Shown here in pieces: positions 8,960-16,865 of a stretch of 64,000 nucleotides of DNA. Every line of letters starts with the position of its first letter. The first letter of the stretch is position 1. Location: the NCBI RefSeq assembly GCF_008973665.1, contig NZ_WACP01000004.1, positions 124,001 through 188,000 of the forward strand. The letters run 5' to 3'. The notes beneath the pieces were generated by a model. It was not told the origin of the DNA. It did no database searches and worked only from the letters and a program-made list of their open reading frames with translations. The position numbers were made by a program, and so were the translations under genes. This DNA comes from Paenibacillus tengchongensis. Lineage in GTDB: Bacteria; Bacillota; Bacilli; Paenibacillales; Paenibacillaceae.

Positions 8960-9170
8960 CCCTTCTATATGTTAAGATATGTAACAAATACAAAGAACAT
9001 TATAATGGAATTTACTTAAAATTAACATATTGAAAACAAAAAACTCTATTTTCCTTGTGGGGGAGAAACAGATCCTGTGATAAGGGAGACTATATAGAGG
9101 TGAAAAATGAGGATTACACACGAAAAAACTAAACTCAGAATGGTTAAAATCAGCATCGGAGATTAGCGGA
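8960..9170. other. intergenic region upstream of the SLH nucleotidase
   Basis: This stretch is AT-rich and without a convincing ORF. On the minus strand a TATAAT lies at 9004-8999 with only a weak -35 (TGTTAA) 17 bases further upstream; it could be the promoter of the nucleotidase gene. I looked for PhoP (TTAACA-type) repeats with 11-base periodicity because of the gene's function and found none that are regular. Confidence 0.35.
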
Positions 9171-9213
9171 AGAAAAACGCACATATTCCCCGGCGGCGCC
9201 GGGTGAATATGCA
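9171..9213 (-). terminator. terminator downstream of sda
   Basis: Read on the minus strand, GCATATTCACCCGGC pairs with GCCGGGGAATATGTGC around a GCC loop and is followed by GTTTTTCTT. The stem is GC-rich at its tip, and the T-run points away from sda, about 50 bases beyond its stop. Confidence 0.75.
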
Positions 9214-9264
9214 CACCTTGCAATGAAGAGGAAAATTTATATGTAGGGGAATTGTAGAGGAAGG

Positions 9265-9444
9265 TTAGGAGTCGCGTTTGCCGGATTCGATTAATTTGCG
9301 GCCGGAAAGCACGTTCTTAATGATCTCAATGAAATCAGGTGAAGCCTGTGCTTCTACCGCTAGTTCATAGATGTTCAGCAGTTGTTCGTCAGACAACATT
9401 TCCAGGGATGAGGGCCGCGGAGAAGGATGAAAGTAATAATCCAT
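9265..9444 (-). CDS. sda: Sda-like sporulation histidine kinase inhibitor
   Basis: This 59-residue gene is easy to miss. Its core LSDEQLLNIYELAVEAQ, followed by SPDFIEIIKNVL, aligns with B. subtilis Sda (LSDELLIESYFKATEMNL, then DFIELIENEI). That is the helical hairpin that binds the KinA/KinB dimerisation domain and blocks the phosphorelay when replication is perturbed. The N-terminus carries about 15 extra residues (MDYYFHPSPRPSSLE). GGAGG lies 6 bases before the ATG, and a strong terminator follows the gene. DnaA boxes, which control sda in B. subtilis, were not recognised upstream. Confidence 0.85.
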   Translation of the reverse strand: MDYYFHPSPRPSSLEMLSDEQLLNIYELAVEAQASPDFIEIIKNVLSGRKLIESGKRDS

Positions 9445-9500
9445 TTGATTCCTCCATCAGATAATTATATAAAGCTAGCAAAGAATCATACCAATCATAT

Positions 9501-9516
9501 CAAATGGTACCATTTG
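9501..9516. repeat. 16-bp perfect palindrome upstream of sda
   Basis: CAAATGGTACCATTTG is perfectly symmetric and lies 57 bases upstream of the sda start codon, in AT-rich sequence where an operator would be expected. No regulator was identified for it. Confidence 0.4.
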
Positions 9517-9639
9517 GAATTAAAGCCGTCTCCTGTCATTCGCCCGGTGAATTACCCTTTACAAAAATCTCAATCTATGGGAAAATAGTAATTTTGTCAA
9601 TTATATCATAATAAGTAACCCCGATTGGCTCAGCCGGGG

Positions 9640-9981
9640 CTAATCCGGTTTGGCGGAACCCTGATTTCGGGCGGTCAGATATCTCTTGATCCGGGACTCA
9701 TTGGATTCTGAGACGGTGGCAAATTGTTCGCTCTCTCCAAACAGTACCACCTTACGTTCGGAATCATAGCCTTCAATGTTGCCGATATTGACGACATTGC
9801 TGCGGTCGAGTCGCTCAAATCCGCTGCCGGCATACGCCGTACACAGATCTGAAAGAGTGGTGGGAAGAACATATTCGCCTTCTTTGGTATGGACGTATAT
9901 TGTATTCTTGTAGCTGGAGAAATACAATATTTCTTCTTCCCTAATATCCCGGGAGGAACCGTCATTCAGCAAGACACGCAT
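9640..9981 (-). CDS. stand-alone LytTR-domain transcriptional regulator (AgrA-like output domain)
   Basis: The 113-residue protein consists of a LytTR DNA-binding domain only: EEILYFSSYKNTIYVHTKEGEYVLPTTL is the first half, and FERLDRSNVVNIGNIEGYD the conserved R-S-x-x-VN segment. AgrA, its relative in classical agr systems, has a phospho-receiver domain in front; here there is none, and the start (ATG with GGTGGGAAG upstream) leaves no room for one. It is the last gene of the agr-like operon, 21 bases after agrD. It may answer the peptide signal without phosphorylation, for example by direct contact with the membrane protein encoded first in the operon; this is inference. Confidence 0.85.
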   Translation of the reverse strand: MRVLLNDGSSRDIREEEILYFSSYKNTIYVHTKEGEYVLPTTLSDLCTAYAGSGFERLDRSNVVNIGNIEGYDSERKVVLFGESEQFATVSESNESRIKRYLTARNQGSAKPD

Positions 9982-10002
9982 GTACTTCCCACCTTGTTCG
10001 GG

Positions 10003-10122
10003 TTACTTCCGTAATTCTTCTGGAGCTTGTGGACTGTGGAAAGCCGGTTTCATGATGGACACAAAGAATCTTGCTGAAAAGGTAAGGGCTGAAGACATGC
10101 GTTTGGCAAGCGTTCTCTTCAT
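10003..10122 (-). CDS. agrD: AgrD-like cyclic lactone autoinducer peptide precursor
   Basis: The 39-residue peptide sits directly after agrB and shares the ATGA overlap with its stop codon. It has the AgrD plan: a basic amphipathic N-terminus (MKRTLAKRM), a hydrophobic central part (TFSARFFVSIMKPAF) and the conserved acidic/proline tail SPQAPEELRK. There is no cysteine. The ring residue is therefore probably a serine, most likely S22 in VSIMKPAF, giving a lactone instead of the thiolactone of Staphylococcus aureus. The start is supported by AAGGAGG seven bases ahead. Exact processing points are not known. Confidence 0.85.
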   Translation of the reverse strand: MKRTLAKRMSSALTFSARFFVSIMKPAFHSPQAPEELRK

Positions 10123-10643
10123 GGAGTCGTCCTCCTTGACGGGTATATTACTGTTAAAGATTGGACCAGGAAGGCCAATCCGATTACAGCCGAGTGGATG
10201 GCAAAATTCGAAAGCACCAAAAGAACAGAAACCGCTTTAAGCAAGGGAAACAGCTTGCGTGAGATTTGCGCATTCACGTCGGGATTAGGCGAAAACAGGA
10301 TCATAATCAATAAAGAAAAAGGGTTTATCAGCCAGAGGTAGGGCTCTGAAAGCTCAGACAGAAGCGGCACGAGTGTGCTCAATAAAATAGTAACTATATT
10401 GCATGCCGCTGCACTTTTTAAGTGAACACCCCCGGAAGCAAGACGAAGCAGACAGCAAAACAGCAGGAAAGTCAAGGATTCTTGCAAATGTCCAGTTAAT
10501 CCGCCTACTGCAGCAGTACCTATTATGATGATAAGCGTATTGAGAATAATATTTAAGGCGTATTGCATGACTTCTATGGAGGCCGTCTCTTCTGCGTTAG
10601 CGTTCTTGATGGCGACAGCGATTCTATTCGCTAAAGAGTTCAT
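10119..10643 (-). CDS. agrB: AgrB-like peptidase and exporter of the autoinducing peptide
   Basis: AgrB is a membrane cysteine endopeptidase that removes the AgrD tail and forms the thiolactone or lactone ring. The protein has 174 residues with about five membrane segments. The catalytic signature RLASGGVHLKSAAAC is present with R67, H74 and C81, the same spacing as R70, H77 and C84 of S. aureus AgrB. The gene overlaps the preceding membrane-protein gene by 20 bases and agrD by 4, so the three are translationally coupled. The enzyme appears intact. Confidence 0.92.
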   Translation of the reverse strand: MNSLANRIAVAIKNANAEETASIEVMQYALNIILNTLIIIIGTAAVGGLTGHLQESLTFLLFCCLLRLASGGVHLKSAAACNIVTILLSTLVPLLSELSEPYLWLINPFSLLIMILFSPNPDVNAQISRKLFPLLKAVSVLLVLSNFAIHSAVIGLAFLVQSLTVIYPSRRTTP

Positions 10644-11295
10644 GGTTATTCATATCCTTTTTGTAGGCGTAGTAAGTATAGCTATACAAGAGCATACCGT
10701 AAGCCAAAGGCATTAAAAAGAAAAACCGCGAATATTCATTATTGGTTAATATAATCGTCAAAATGACGATGAGAACGGAAGGTGCGCTTATGGCAAACAG
10801 GATAACTTCCCGCAATGAAAGGGTGATTCTTTCGTCCGGCTTATCGGGGATAAAATCAAAGCCTTTACGCTTGCGGTGGATATAACATGCAGCTATCAAG
10901 GTAACCAAGGCCGACACGCTTTGCAGCATATATACCGATAGAGTCATAAAGGGGAAAACTAAAGAATTAGCTCCGGTTAAATCCATGATCAGGTAACAGG
11001 TGGATTGGATTAACATATACGACAAGTAGGCAAGCCCGTTTACAATAGCCGCATAAAAAAATTGAATCCGGAAAAGCAGCCAGAGGAATAAATAGTTCAG
11101 TATATACTGGACAATAATGTCTGCCGTTATCAGCCCATAGTCATACCGGAGAGTATAAGAAATAAAAGCCATAAGGGCACTGGCAAATACAATTTCCTTG
11201 GTGTACAGATCAATCTTAAACACTCTGAATGCAAGGAAAAACATCGCAAACGTTTCTAGCATGGAAAAGAGTATATAGAGCGCAAAATCCTGCAT
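10624..11295 (-). CDS. polytopic membrane protein resembling an Agr-type sensor domain without a kinase
   Basis: The protein has 223 residues and about six to seven hydrophobic segments, ending in a short charged tail (AYKKDMNNHELFSE). The layout is that of the N-terminal sensing module of AgrC-type kinases, but the gene stops before any DHp or HATPase domain, and no kinase fragment follows because agrB begins within its last codons. ATG 11295 was chosen because AGGAG lies 7 bases upstream; an in-frame start 25 codons earlier lacks a site. It is the first gene of the agr-like operon. Its role as receptor, transporter or immunity protein is inferred from position only. Confidence 0.7.
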   Translation of the reverse strand: MQDFALYILFSMLETFAMFFLAFRVFKIDLYTKEIVFASALMAFISYTLRYDYGLITADIIVQYILNYLFLWLLFRIQFFYAAIVNGLAYLSYMLIQSTCYLIMDLTGANSLVFPFMTLSVYMLQSVSALVTLIAACYIHRKRKGFDFIPDKPDERITLSLREVILFAISAPSVLIVILTIILTNNEYSRFFFLMPLAYGMLLYSYTYYAYKKDMNNHELFSE

Positions 11296-11341
11296 GCTGA
11301 CACTCCTATGGGCATATTGCCCAAATCCAATTCTTGCAAGT

Positions 11342-11370
11342 ATTATACATAATAGACTAGAATACAACAA
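11342..11370 (-). promoter_or_regulatory. sigma-A promoter of the agr-like operon
   Basis: On the minus strand TTGTTG (11370-11365) and TATAAT (11347-11342) are separated by exactly 17 bases. Transcription would begin about 40 bases before the start codon at 11295. The leader contains GGGCAATATGCCC (11322-11310 region), an imperfect palindrome. Confidence 0.65.
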
Positions 11371-11429
11371 CGGCTTTTTGCGCTAATTACCTTTATTTTT
11401 GTAACTTTATCACAGAAAGGGGATTAATC

Positions 11430-11948
11430 ATGCATCAGCGTCCTGAAGCAAATGAATACAACGAGTTTCAAAAGGGGTATATTGCGCATGTCCCGGCAGA
11501 GGGCGATTTGCGGGAGATTCTCCGGGAGCAGACGGAGACTCTAACCGGGCTGTTCGGCAGTCTGAGCGAGGAACAGGGGAACTACCGGTATGCACCGGAG
11601 AAATGGAGCATCAAGGAACTGATCGGGCATTTGACGGACAATGACCGGATTATGTCCTACCGTTTGCTGTGTTTTGCCAGGGGAGAAGAGGCGCTGCTTC
11701 CGGGCTATGAGGAAAAAGGGTACGTGGCTGCGGGGAATTTCGGCCGCTTCACGCTGGCGGAAATGGTTCAGCATTACCGGATTGTGCGCCAGTCGACTCA
11801 GGCGCTGCTGGACAGCCTCGAAGACGATGCGTGGACCCGTGCCGGCCGCTTCGGCGGGGTGCAGATGACGGTGCGGGCCCAGGCGGCCCTGATCATCGGG
11901 CATGAACTGCATCATCTGCAGGTGTTAAAGGAGCGTTATTTGCACTAA
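11430..11948 (+). CDS. DinB-family protein
   Basis: The 172-residue protein belongs to the DinB/YfiT-like four-helix bundle fold. The metal-binding histidines are visible in KELIGHLTDND (about residue 56) and in the C-terminal HELHHLQVLKERY. Members include thiol S-transferases and metal-dependent hydrolases; most Bacillus and Paenibacillus copies have no assigned substrate. It is transcribed away from the agr-like operon, with AAAGGGG before the ATG, and ends at a strong terminator shared with tdk. Confidence 0.85.
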   Translation: MHQRPEANEYNEFQKGYIAHVPAEGDLREILREQTETLTGLFGSLSEEQGNYRYAPEKWSIKELIGHLTDNDRIMSYRLLCFARGEEALLPGYEEKGYVAAGNFGRFTLAEMVQHYRIVRQSTQALLDSLEDDAWTRAGRFGGVQMTVRAQAALIIGHELHHLQVLKERYLH

Positions 11949-11961
11949 TACGCCAACTCCA

Positions 11962-12014
11962 AAAAAGCATCCCCGCTATTGAGAATGGCGATTCTCGCAG
12001 CGGGGATGCTTTTT
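11962..12014. terminator. bidirectional terminator between dinB-like gene and tdk
   Basis: AAAAAGCATCCCCGCT (11962-11977) pairs with AGCGGGGATGCTTTTT (11999-12014), flanked by A-runs and T-runs so that it works in both directions. A second palindrome, GAGAATGGCGATTCTC (11981-11996), sits in the loop. Confidence 0.9.
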
Positions 12015-12028
12015 CCATACATGGACGG

Positions 12029-12604
12029 TTAGAGCGGCGGATTCTTGTGGCATTTACGGCAGACCGGATAATAGGCTTCATTGCCGCCAATCTGAATCTG
12101 TTTGCCGGTATAGACGGGCTTGCCGTTCTCCACCCGCAGCGCCATCGTGGCTTTGCGCTCACAGAACCAGCAGATCGTCTTCATTTCCTCGATTTTGTCC
12201 GCATAAATCAGCATATATTTGCTGCCCTCGAACAGGTTGTTCTGGAAGTCGTTCTTCAAGCCGAAAGCCATGACCGGGATGTTCAGCTCGTCCACGATCC
12301 GCACCAGCTGCAGAATGCAGTCTTTACTCAGAAATTGGCATTCGTCAATCAAAATACAGTGGGGGCGCGGCAGCGCCTTCTCCACAATCCCGAAGATATC
12401 GGTGTGCTCATCGATGGCGATCGCCTGCTTGCGGAGACCGATGCGGGAGGAGATGTAGCCGACTTCGTCCCGGTTGTCCAGGGCAGGTGTGAAGATCAGC
12501 ACGGACTTGCCCTGCTCTTCGTAATTGTGGGCCACCTTCAGTATTTCAATGGATTTGCCGCTGTTCATAGCGCCGTATTTGTAAAACAACTGTGCCACGT
12601 CCAT
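12029..12604 (-). CDS. tdk: thymidine kinase
   Basis: Type II thymidine kinase phosphorylates deoxythymidine to dTMP in nucleoside salvage. The 191-residue protein has the P-loop GAMNSGKS at residues 11-18, the conserved acidic motif LIDECQFL, and the lasso and zinc region [13 protein letters not shown] with the second cysteine pair CRKCH at the C-terminus. Length and motifs are normal. The usual neighbour rpmE or prfA is absent, so the gene is outside its B. subtilis context. Confidence 0.96.
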   Translation of the reverse strand: MDVAQLFYKYGAMNSGKSIEILKVAHNYEEQGKSVLIFTPALDNRDEVGYISSRIGLRKQAIAIDEHTDIFGIVEKALPRPHCILIDECQFLSKDCILQLVRIVDELNIPVMAFGLKNDFQNNLFEGSKYMLIYADKIEEMKTICWFCERKATMALRVENGKPVYTGKQIQIGGNEAYYPVCRKCHKNPPL

Positions 12605-12809
12605 CTATCCTTTCGCTGTTTAGCCTGGGTACTTTAACAAAAAAGACTTATATTAGAGTATCATACACACGGCGGCGGCAGCCAGTGCCAGATGTCCGGG
12701 AGGCAAATTTCAGCGGACCTCCGTAAGCATACTCTCAGCGGGTATATGATATAATGTACGCAATTGTGTTTTGCCGCAGGTGAAATTTTACAGAAGGAAG
12801 GCTTATGAA

Positions 12810-13019
12810 ATGACGGAGAAATTGACGGAGTTTAAGGAGAAGGCCGAGGCTTTACGGCAGCGGGGCGGCTTGTCCGGGGATGCAGAGCGTCTGGTGGAGG
12901 AAATGCTCGCCGGGCTGGAGGAGCTGGAACGCAGCAATAAGGCGCTCAAGCGGGCGGCGCTGAAGGCCGGTCAGGGAACGTCCATGTCAACAAGACTCAG
13001 GGAAGCGCTTTACGAGTAA
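12810..13019 (+). CDS. hypothetical coiled-coil protein
   Basis: The 69-residue protein is rich in Glu, Lys and Leu (MTEKLTEFKEKAEALRQRGG, then AERLVEEMLAGLEELERSNKALKRAALKAG) and should be almost entirely helical. No family was recognised. ATG 12810 is chosen over an upstream TTG because AGAAGGAAGG lies 9 bases ahead. A TATAAT at 12750-12755 could be its -10 element. It ends 19 bases before the ABC exporter pair and may be cotranscribed with it. Confidence 0.65.
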   Translation: MTEKLTEFKEKAEALRQRGGLSGDAERLVEEMLAGLEELERSNKALKRAALKAGQGTSMSTRLREALYE

Positions 13020-13038
13020 AGCGGACGGGGTATCGCAG

Positions 13039-14832
13039 GTGAACATTATTTTTGTCTATCTCAAAAAATACCGGGTTGCCGCTATAGCTGCACTGCTCAT
13101 GATGCTGATTGAGCTGTCGGTGGAGCTGGCCCAGCCCTACCTGATTTCCAAAATCATCGACTCCGGGATACAGCAGCGCGATACGGGGGTTGTTTGGCTC
13201 TGGGGCGGCGTGCTGGCGGGCAGCGCGGTCATTGCGTTCGGAGCGGGGGTGCTGAGCTCGTTCTTCGCGGCGCATGCCAGCCAGGGCTTCGCCTTTGACC
13301 TGCGGGAGAAGCTGTATAAGCGGGTGCAGTCCTTCACTTATGCGGTATTCAGCCGGTTCGAAACGTCATCGCTGATCACCCGGCTGACCCAGGATGTAAC
13401 ACAGCTGCAGGACACGATTTTTATGGGGCTGCGGTTTATGACCCGCGTTCCGCTTGTCGTGCTCGGCAGCGTTCTGATGGCGCTGATCGTGCATGTGCGG
13501 CTGGGGCTGATGCTGGCGGTGACGCTGCCGCTCCTGATCGTATTTCTCCTATGGATGCTGAAGCGTTCTTCGGCGCTCTTCCGCAGTGTGCAGCAGCGGC
13601 TTGACGACGTGAACGGCAGCATCCAGGAGAATCTGACCGGGATCCGGCTGATCCGCATCTTTGTGCGGATGGGCCATGAGATCAGCCGGTTCGCGGCGCG
13701 CAGCGGCGAGCTGATGCAGGCGACCGTCGCCGCGCTGCGGCTGACGGAAACGACGGCACCGCTGATTATGCTGATTGTCAACATCGTGATTCTTGCCGTG
13801 CTGTGGTACGGCCGGATCGAAATTTCCACAGGCGATGCGACGCTGGGACAGACCGTTGCGGTCATTAACTATTCGCTGCGCACGATCGGCGCTATGTCGG
13901 CGCTGTCCGGCATTATGGCAACCTTCTCCAGGGCCCGTGCTTCTGCCGGACGTGTGGAAGAGGTCATGGCGGCCGATGCCGCCGGCAGTGAATGGACAGG
14001 CTCACCTGAGCATGCCCATGCTAAGACCGCCCCGGTGGACCCGAATGGCCGCATGCGGGCAGAGAAGGTGAAGCCGATCAGGGGCAAGGTGGAGTTCCGG
14101 AAGGTCGGGTTCAGTTATCCGGGCAGCGGGCTCGCAGTGCTTGAGGATGTTTCGTTTACGGTGCACCCGGGACAGCGGGTGGCGATTCTCGGGGCAACCG
14201 GCTCGGGCAAATCCTCGCTCGTCGGCCTGATCCCCCGCCTGTATGAGCAGAGTGCGGGCGAGATTCTGGTGGACGACATTCCCGTTGCCGGAATGGACAT
14301 CGCCCGGCTGCGCGGCGCCATCGGCTATGTGCCGCAGGAGGTGCTGCTGTTCTCAGGGACGGTACGCGATAACATTGCCTGGGGGGATGAGCATGCCACC
14401 CAGGCACAGATTGAGCGTGCGGCAGCGGCGGCGCAGATTCACGACACCGTGGCTGAACTGCCGCTGGGCTATGATACGCTGCTCGGCCAGCGGGGCGTCA
14501 ATCTCTCCGGCGGCCAGAAGCAGCGGCTGAGCATCGCCCGTGCGCTTGTACGGCGGCCGCCGATTCTGATTCTGGACGACAGCACCAGTGCGCTGGATGC
14601 CGTAACGGAGGGGCGGCTGCTGGACGAATTGCAGCAGCTGTCCTGCACGACATTTCTCATTACGCAGAAGATCAGCTCCAGCGTGTCCGCCGACTTGATC
14701 CTGCTGCTCGACGAAGGGCGGCTCATTGCAAGCGGTACCCATCCCGAGCTGATGGCAAGCTCGCCGCTCTACCGGGCTATCTGCGAATCTCAGGACAGGG
14801 AGGCATGGGATCATGTTCAAAGCATTAATTGA
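13039..14832 (+). CDS. ABC exporter half, subunit with degenerate ATP site
   Basis: This 597-residue half-transporter has an N-terminal six-helix membrane domain (about residues 10-310) and a C-terminal nucleotide-binding domain. Walker A is GATGSGKSS and the signature is NLSGGQKQRLSIAR. The catalytic glutamate position reads LILDDSTSALD (Asp instead of Glu) and the H-loop reads FLITQKISS (Gln instead of His), so its own catalytic residues are degenerate. It overlaps the next gene, whose site is complete. This is the pattern of BmrC/BmrD-type heterodimeric multidrug exporters. A 40-residue Ala/Pro-rich insert separates the two domains. GTG start. Confidence 0.93.
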   Translation: MNIIFVYLKKYRVAAIAALLMMLIELSVELAQPYLISKIIDSGIQQRDTGVVWLWGGVLAGSAVIAFGAGVLSSFFAAHASQGFAFDLREKLYKRVQSFTYAVFSRFETSSLITRLTQDVTQLQDTIFMGLRFMTRVPLVVLGSVLMALIVHVRLGLMLAVTLPLLIVFLLWMLKRSSALFRSVQQRLDDVNGSIQENLTGIRLIRIFVRMGHEISRFAARSGELMQATVAALRLTETTAPLIMLIVNIVILAVLWYGRIEISTGDATLGQTVAVINYSLRTIGAMSALSGIMATFSRARASAGRVEEVMAADAAGSEWTGSPEHAHAKTAPVDPNGRMRAEKVKPIRGKVEFRKVGFSYPGSGLAVLEDVSFTVHPGQRVAILGATGSGKSSLVGLIPRLYEQSAGEILVDDIPVAGMDIARLRGAIGYVPQEVLLFSGTVRDNIAWGDEHATQAQIERAAAAAQIHDTVAELPLGYDTLLGQRGVNLSGGQKQRLSIARALVRRPPILILDDSTSALDAVTEGRLLDELQQLSCTTFLITQKISSSVSADLILLLDEGRLIASGTHPELMASSPLYRAICESQDREAWDHVQSIN

Positions 14833-16663
14833 GCCTTTCCGCCACCCGAAGCTGGGCCTCGGACTCGGGGAAGCGCGGGGGCTCGGGGCGGCGAACAGCC
14901 GGAAGCCCAAGGCGAAAGCAAGAGATTCGCGCGCTGCGCTGAAGCGGATCTGGAGCTACCTGGCGAAGCGTAAAGCCAAGCTGACGCTCGTGCTGCTGAT
15001 GGTGATGTTCAGCTCCGGCCTGTCGCTGCTGGGACCGTATTTGATCAGCAGAGCGGTGGATCACTACCTGGAGGGCAGCGGCGGAAGGCCGTGGCTGCTG
15101 TTCCTGATCACATTGGCGCTAGTCTACCTGCTGAATGCGCTGACCTCCTGGCTGCAGAATATCTGGATGATCGAAATCGCCCAGGAGACGGTGCTGCGCA
15201 TGCGGGCCGACCTGTTCACCCATTTGCACCGGCTGCCGATCTCCTTCTTCAACCGCAGGCAGCAGGGCGAAATCATGAGCCGGCTGACCAATGACATCGA
15301 GAATATCAGCTCGACGCTGAACAGCTCGGCGATTCAGATTTTCTCCAGTGTGCTGACGCTTGTCGGCACCGTCGGAGTGATGCTGTGGCTCAGCCCGCTG
15401 CTGACTCTGCTGACGTTCATTGTCGTGCCGCTGATGACGCTGGGCATGCGCTGGATTACCCGCCGCACCGGTCCGCTGTTCAAGGAGCGGCAGAAGAATA
15501 TGGGCGAGCTGAACGGTTTTATTGAAGAAACGTTATCCGGCCAGCGCATCATCAAGGCCTTCTCGCAGGAGGAACGCGTCATTGCCGGCTTCAGGGAGCG
15601 CAACAACCGGATCATGCTTTCCGGGTACTGGGCGCAGTCGATCTCCGGCTTCATCCCGAAGCTGATGAACGGCCTGAACAATCTCAGCTTCGCCATTGTC
15701 GCCGGAGTCGGCGGTCTGCTGGCGATCCGCGGTATCGTTACCGTCGGCGTAATTATCGCCTTCGTAGAATATACCCGCCAGTTCACGCGGCCGCTGAACG
15801 ACCTGGCGAACCAGTGGAACACGCTGCTGTCGGCCATCGCCGGCGCAGAGCGCGTGTTCGAGGTGTTGGACGAGCCGACGGAAGCGAAGGATGAAGGCGC
15901 GGCGGTCTCGCTTGAACGGGTGAACGGCGCCGTGACGTTCACGGATGTCTCGTTCTCCTATGACGGGGAGAACGAGACGCTGCACGGCATCAGCTTCGAG
16001 GCGAAGCCGGGCGAGATGATCGCCCTCGTCGGCCCGACGGGCGCCGGCAAGACGACGCTGATCGGCCTCTTGTCCCGGTTCTATGACCCGGACAAGGGCC
16101 GGATTACGCTTGACGGCAAGGACTTGACGAAGGTCAAGCGGGAAAGCCTGCGCAGCCACATGGCATTCGTGCTGCAGGATACGTTCCTGTTCCGCGGAAC
16201 GATCCGCGACAACATCCGCTACGGCAAGCTTGACGCCTCGGATGAAGAGGTCGAGGCGGCCGCCAGGCTGGCCGGCGCCCATCCCTTCATCATGCGGCTG
16301 CACGGCGGCTATGAGCGGATGCTCTCCGTCGGAGGCGGGGGCATCAGCCAGGGTCAGAAGCAGCTGCTCGCTATTGCCCGGGCCATTCTGGCCGATCCGT
16401 CGATGCTGGTGCTGGACGAGGCTACAAGCAGTATCGATACCGTGACGGAGATCAAGATCCAGGAAGGGCTGCGCACCCTGATGAAGGGGCGGACGAGCTT
16501 CGTCATCGCCCACCGGCTCGGCACGGTCCGCGCTGCAGACCGTATTCTGGTGCTGCGGGGCGGACGGCTGGAGCAGCAAGGCACGCACGACGAGCTGCTG
16601 CGCCAAGGCGGGCTGTACAGCGACCTGGTCCGCGGCGCGGCCAAGGAGCAGGGGGAAGCGTAG
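14813..16663 (+). CDS. ABC exporter half, subunit with intact catalytic site
   Basis: The 616-residue partner of the preceding gene overlaps it by 20 bases. The membrane domain spans roughly residues 40-345. The nucleotide-binding domain has Walker A GPTGAGKTT, signature GISQGQKQLLAIAR (Gln in place of the second Gly), Walker B with catalytic Glu in LVLDEATSSID and H-loop VIAHRLGT. Paired with the Asp/Gln-degenerate subunit this gives one consensus and one degenerate ATP site, as in TM287/288 and BmrCD. A drug, lipid or peptide substrate is possible; nothing nearby specifies it. A basic N-terminal extension of about 40 residues precedes the first helix. Confidence 0.93.
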   Translation: MFKALIEPFRHPKLGLGLGEARGLGAANSRKPKAKARDSRAALKRIWSYLAKRKAKLTLVLLMVMFSSGLSLLGPYLISRAVDHYLEGSGGRPWLLFLITLALVYLLNALTSWLQNIWMIEIAQETVLRMRADLFTHLHRLPISFFNRRQQGEIMSRLTNDIENISSTLNSSAIQIFSSVLTLVGTVGVMLWLSPLLTLLTFIVVPLMTLGMRWITRRTGPLFKERQKNMGELNGFIEETLSGQRIIKAFSQEERVIAGFRERNNRIMLSGYWAQSISGFIPKLMNGLNNLSFAIVAGVGGLLAIRGIVTVGVIIAFVEYTRQFTRPLNDLANQWNTLLSAIAGAERVFEVLDEPTEAKDEGAAVSLERVNGAVTFTDVSFSYDGENETLHGISFEAKPGEMIALVGPTGAGKTTLIGLLSRFYDPDKGRITLDGKDLTKVKRESLRSHMAFVLQDTFLFRGTIRDNIRYGKLDASDEEVEAAARLAGAHPFIMRLHGGYERMLSVGGGGISQGQKQLLAIARAILADPSMLVLDEATSSIDTVTEIKIQEGLRTLMKGRTSFVIAHRLGTVRAADRILVLRGGRLEQQGTHDELLRQGGLYSDLVRGAAKEQGEA

Positions 16664-16797
16664 GGGCTGACAGCGTCAAGGCGGAGAAGTGCAGGCAGCA
16701 AGCAGGCTACAGAGAGCTTGGTTGCTGCCTGCTTCTGCAGAGAGGACAGGTGCATACCTCACGCGTTGGCGATTTTAATTCTGTGCACTGAAATACG

Positions 16798-16832
16798 AAA
16801 TCCCGCCGGGTGCTTATCCACGGCGGGATTTT
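16798..16832. terminator. bidirectional terminator between ABC exporter and glycosyltransferase gene
   Basis: AAATCCCGCCG (16798-16808) pairs with CGGCGGGATTT (16821-16831) around a 12-base loop. The convergent genes end on either side. A longer, weaker dyad (GCAGGCAGCAA...TTGCTGCCTGC, about 16690-16735) lies closer to the exporter. Confidence 0.75.
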
Positions 16833-16865
16833 GAGTTAGCGGTCATTTTTTATAGGGGTCGCAGA

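Noticed and set aside
6845..9019. Plus-strand ORF of 724 codons opposite the SLH nucleotidase gene
   Set aside because: Long open frame opposite a high-GC coding gene; the minus-strand protein has signal peptide, catalytic motifs and SLH domains, while this translation shows no recognisable domain.
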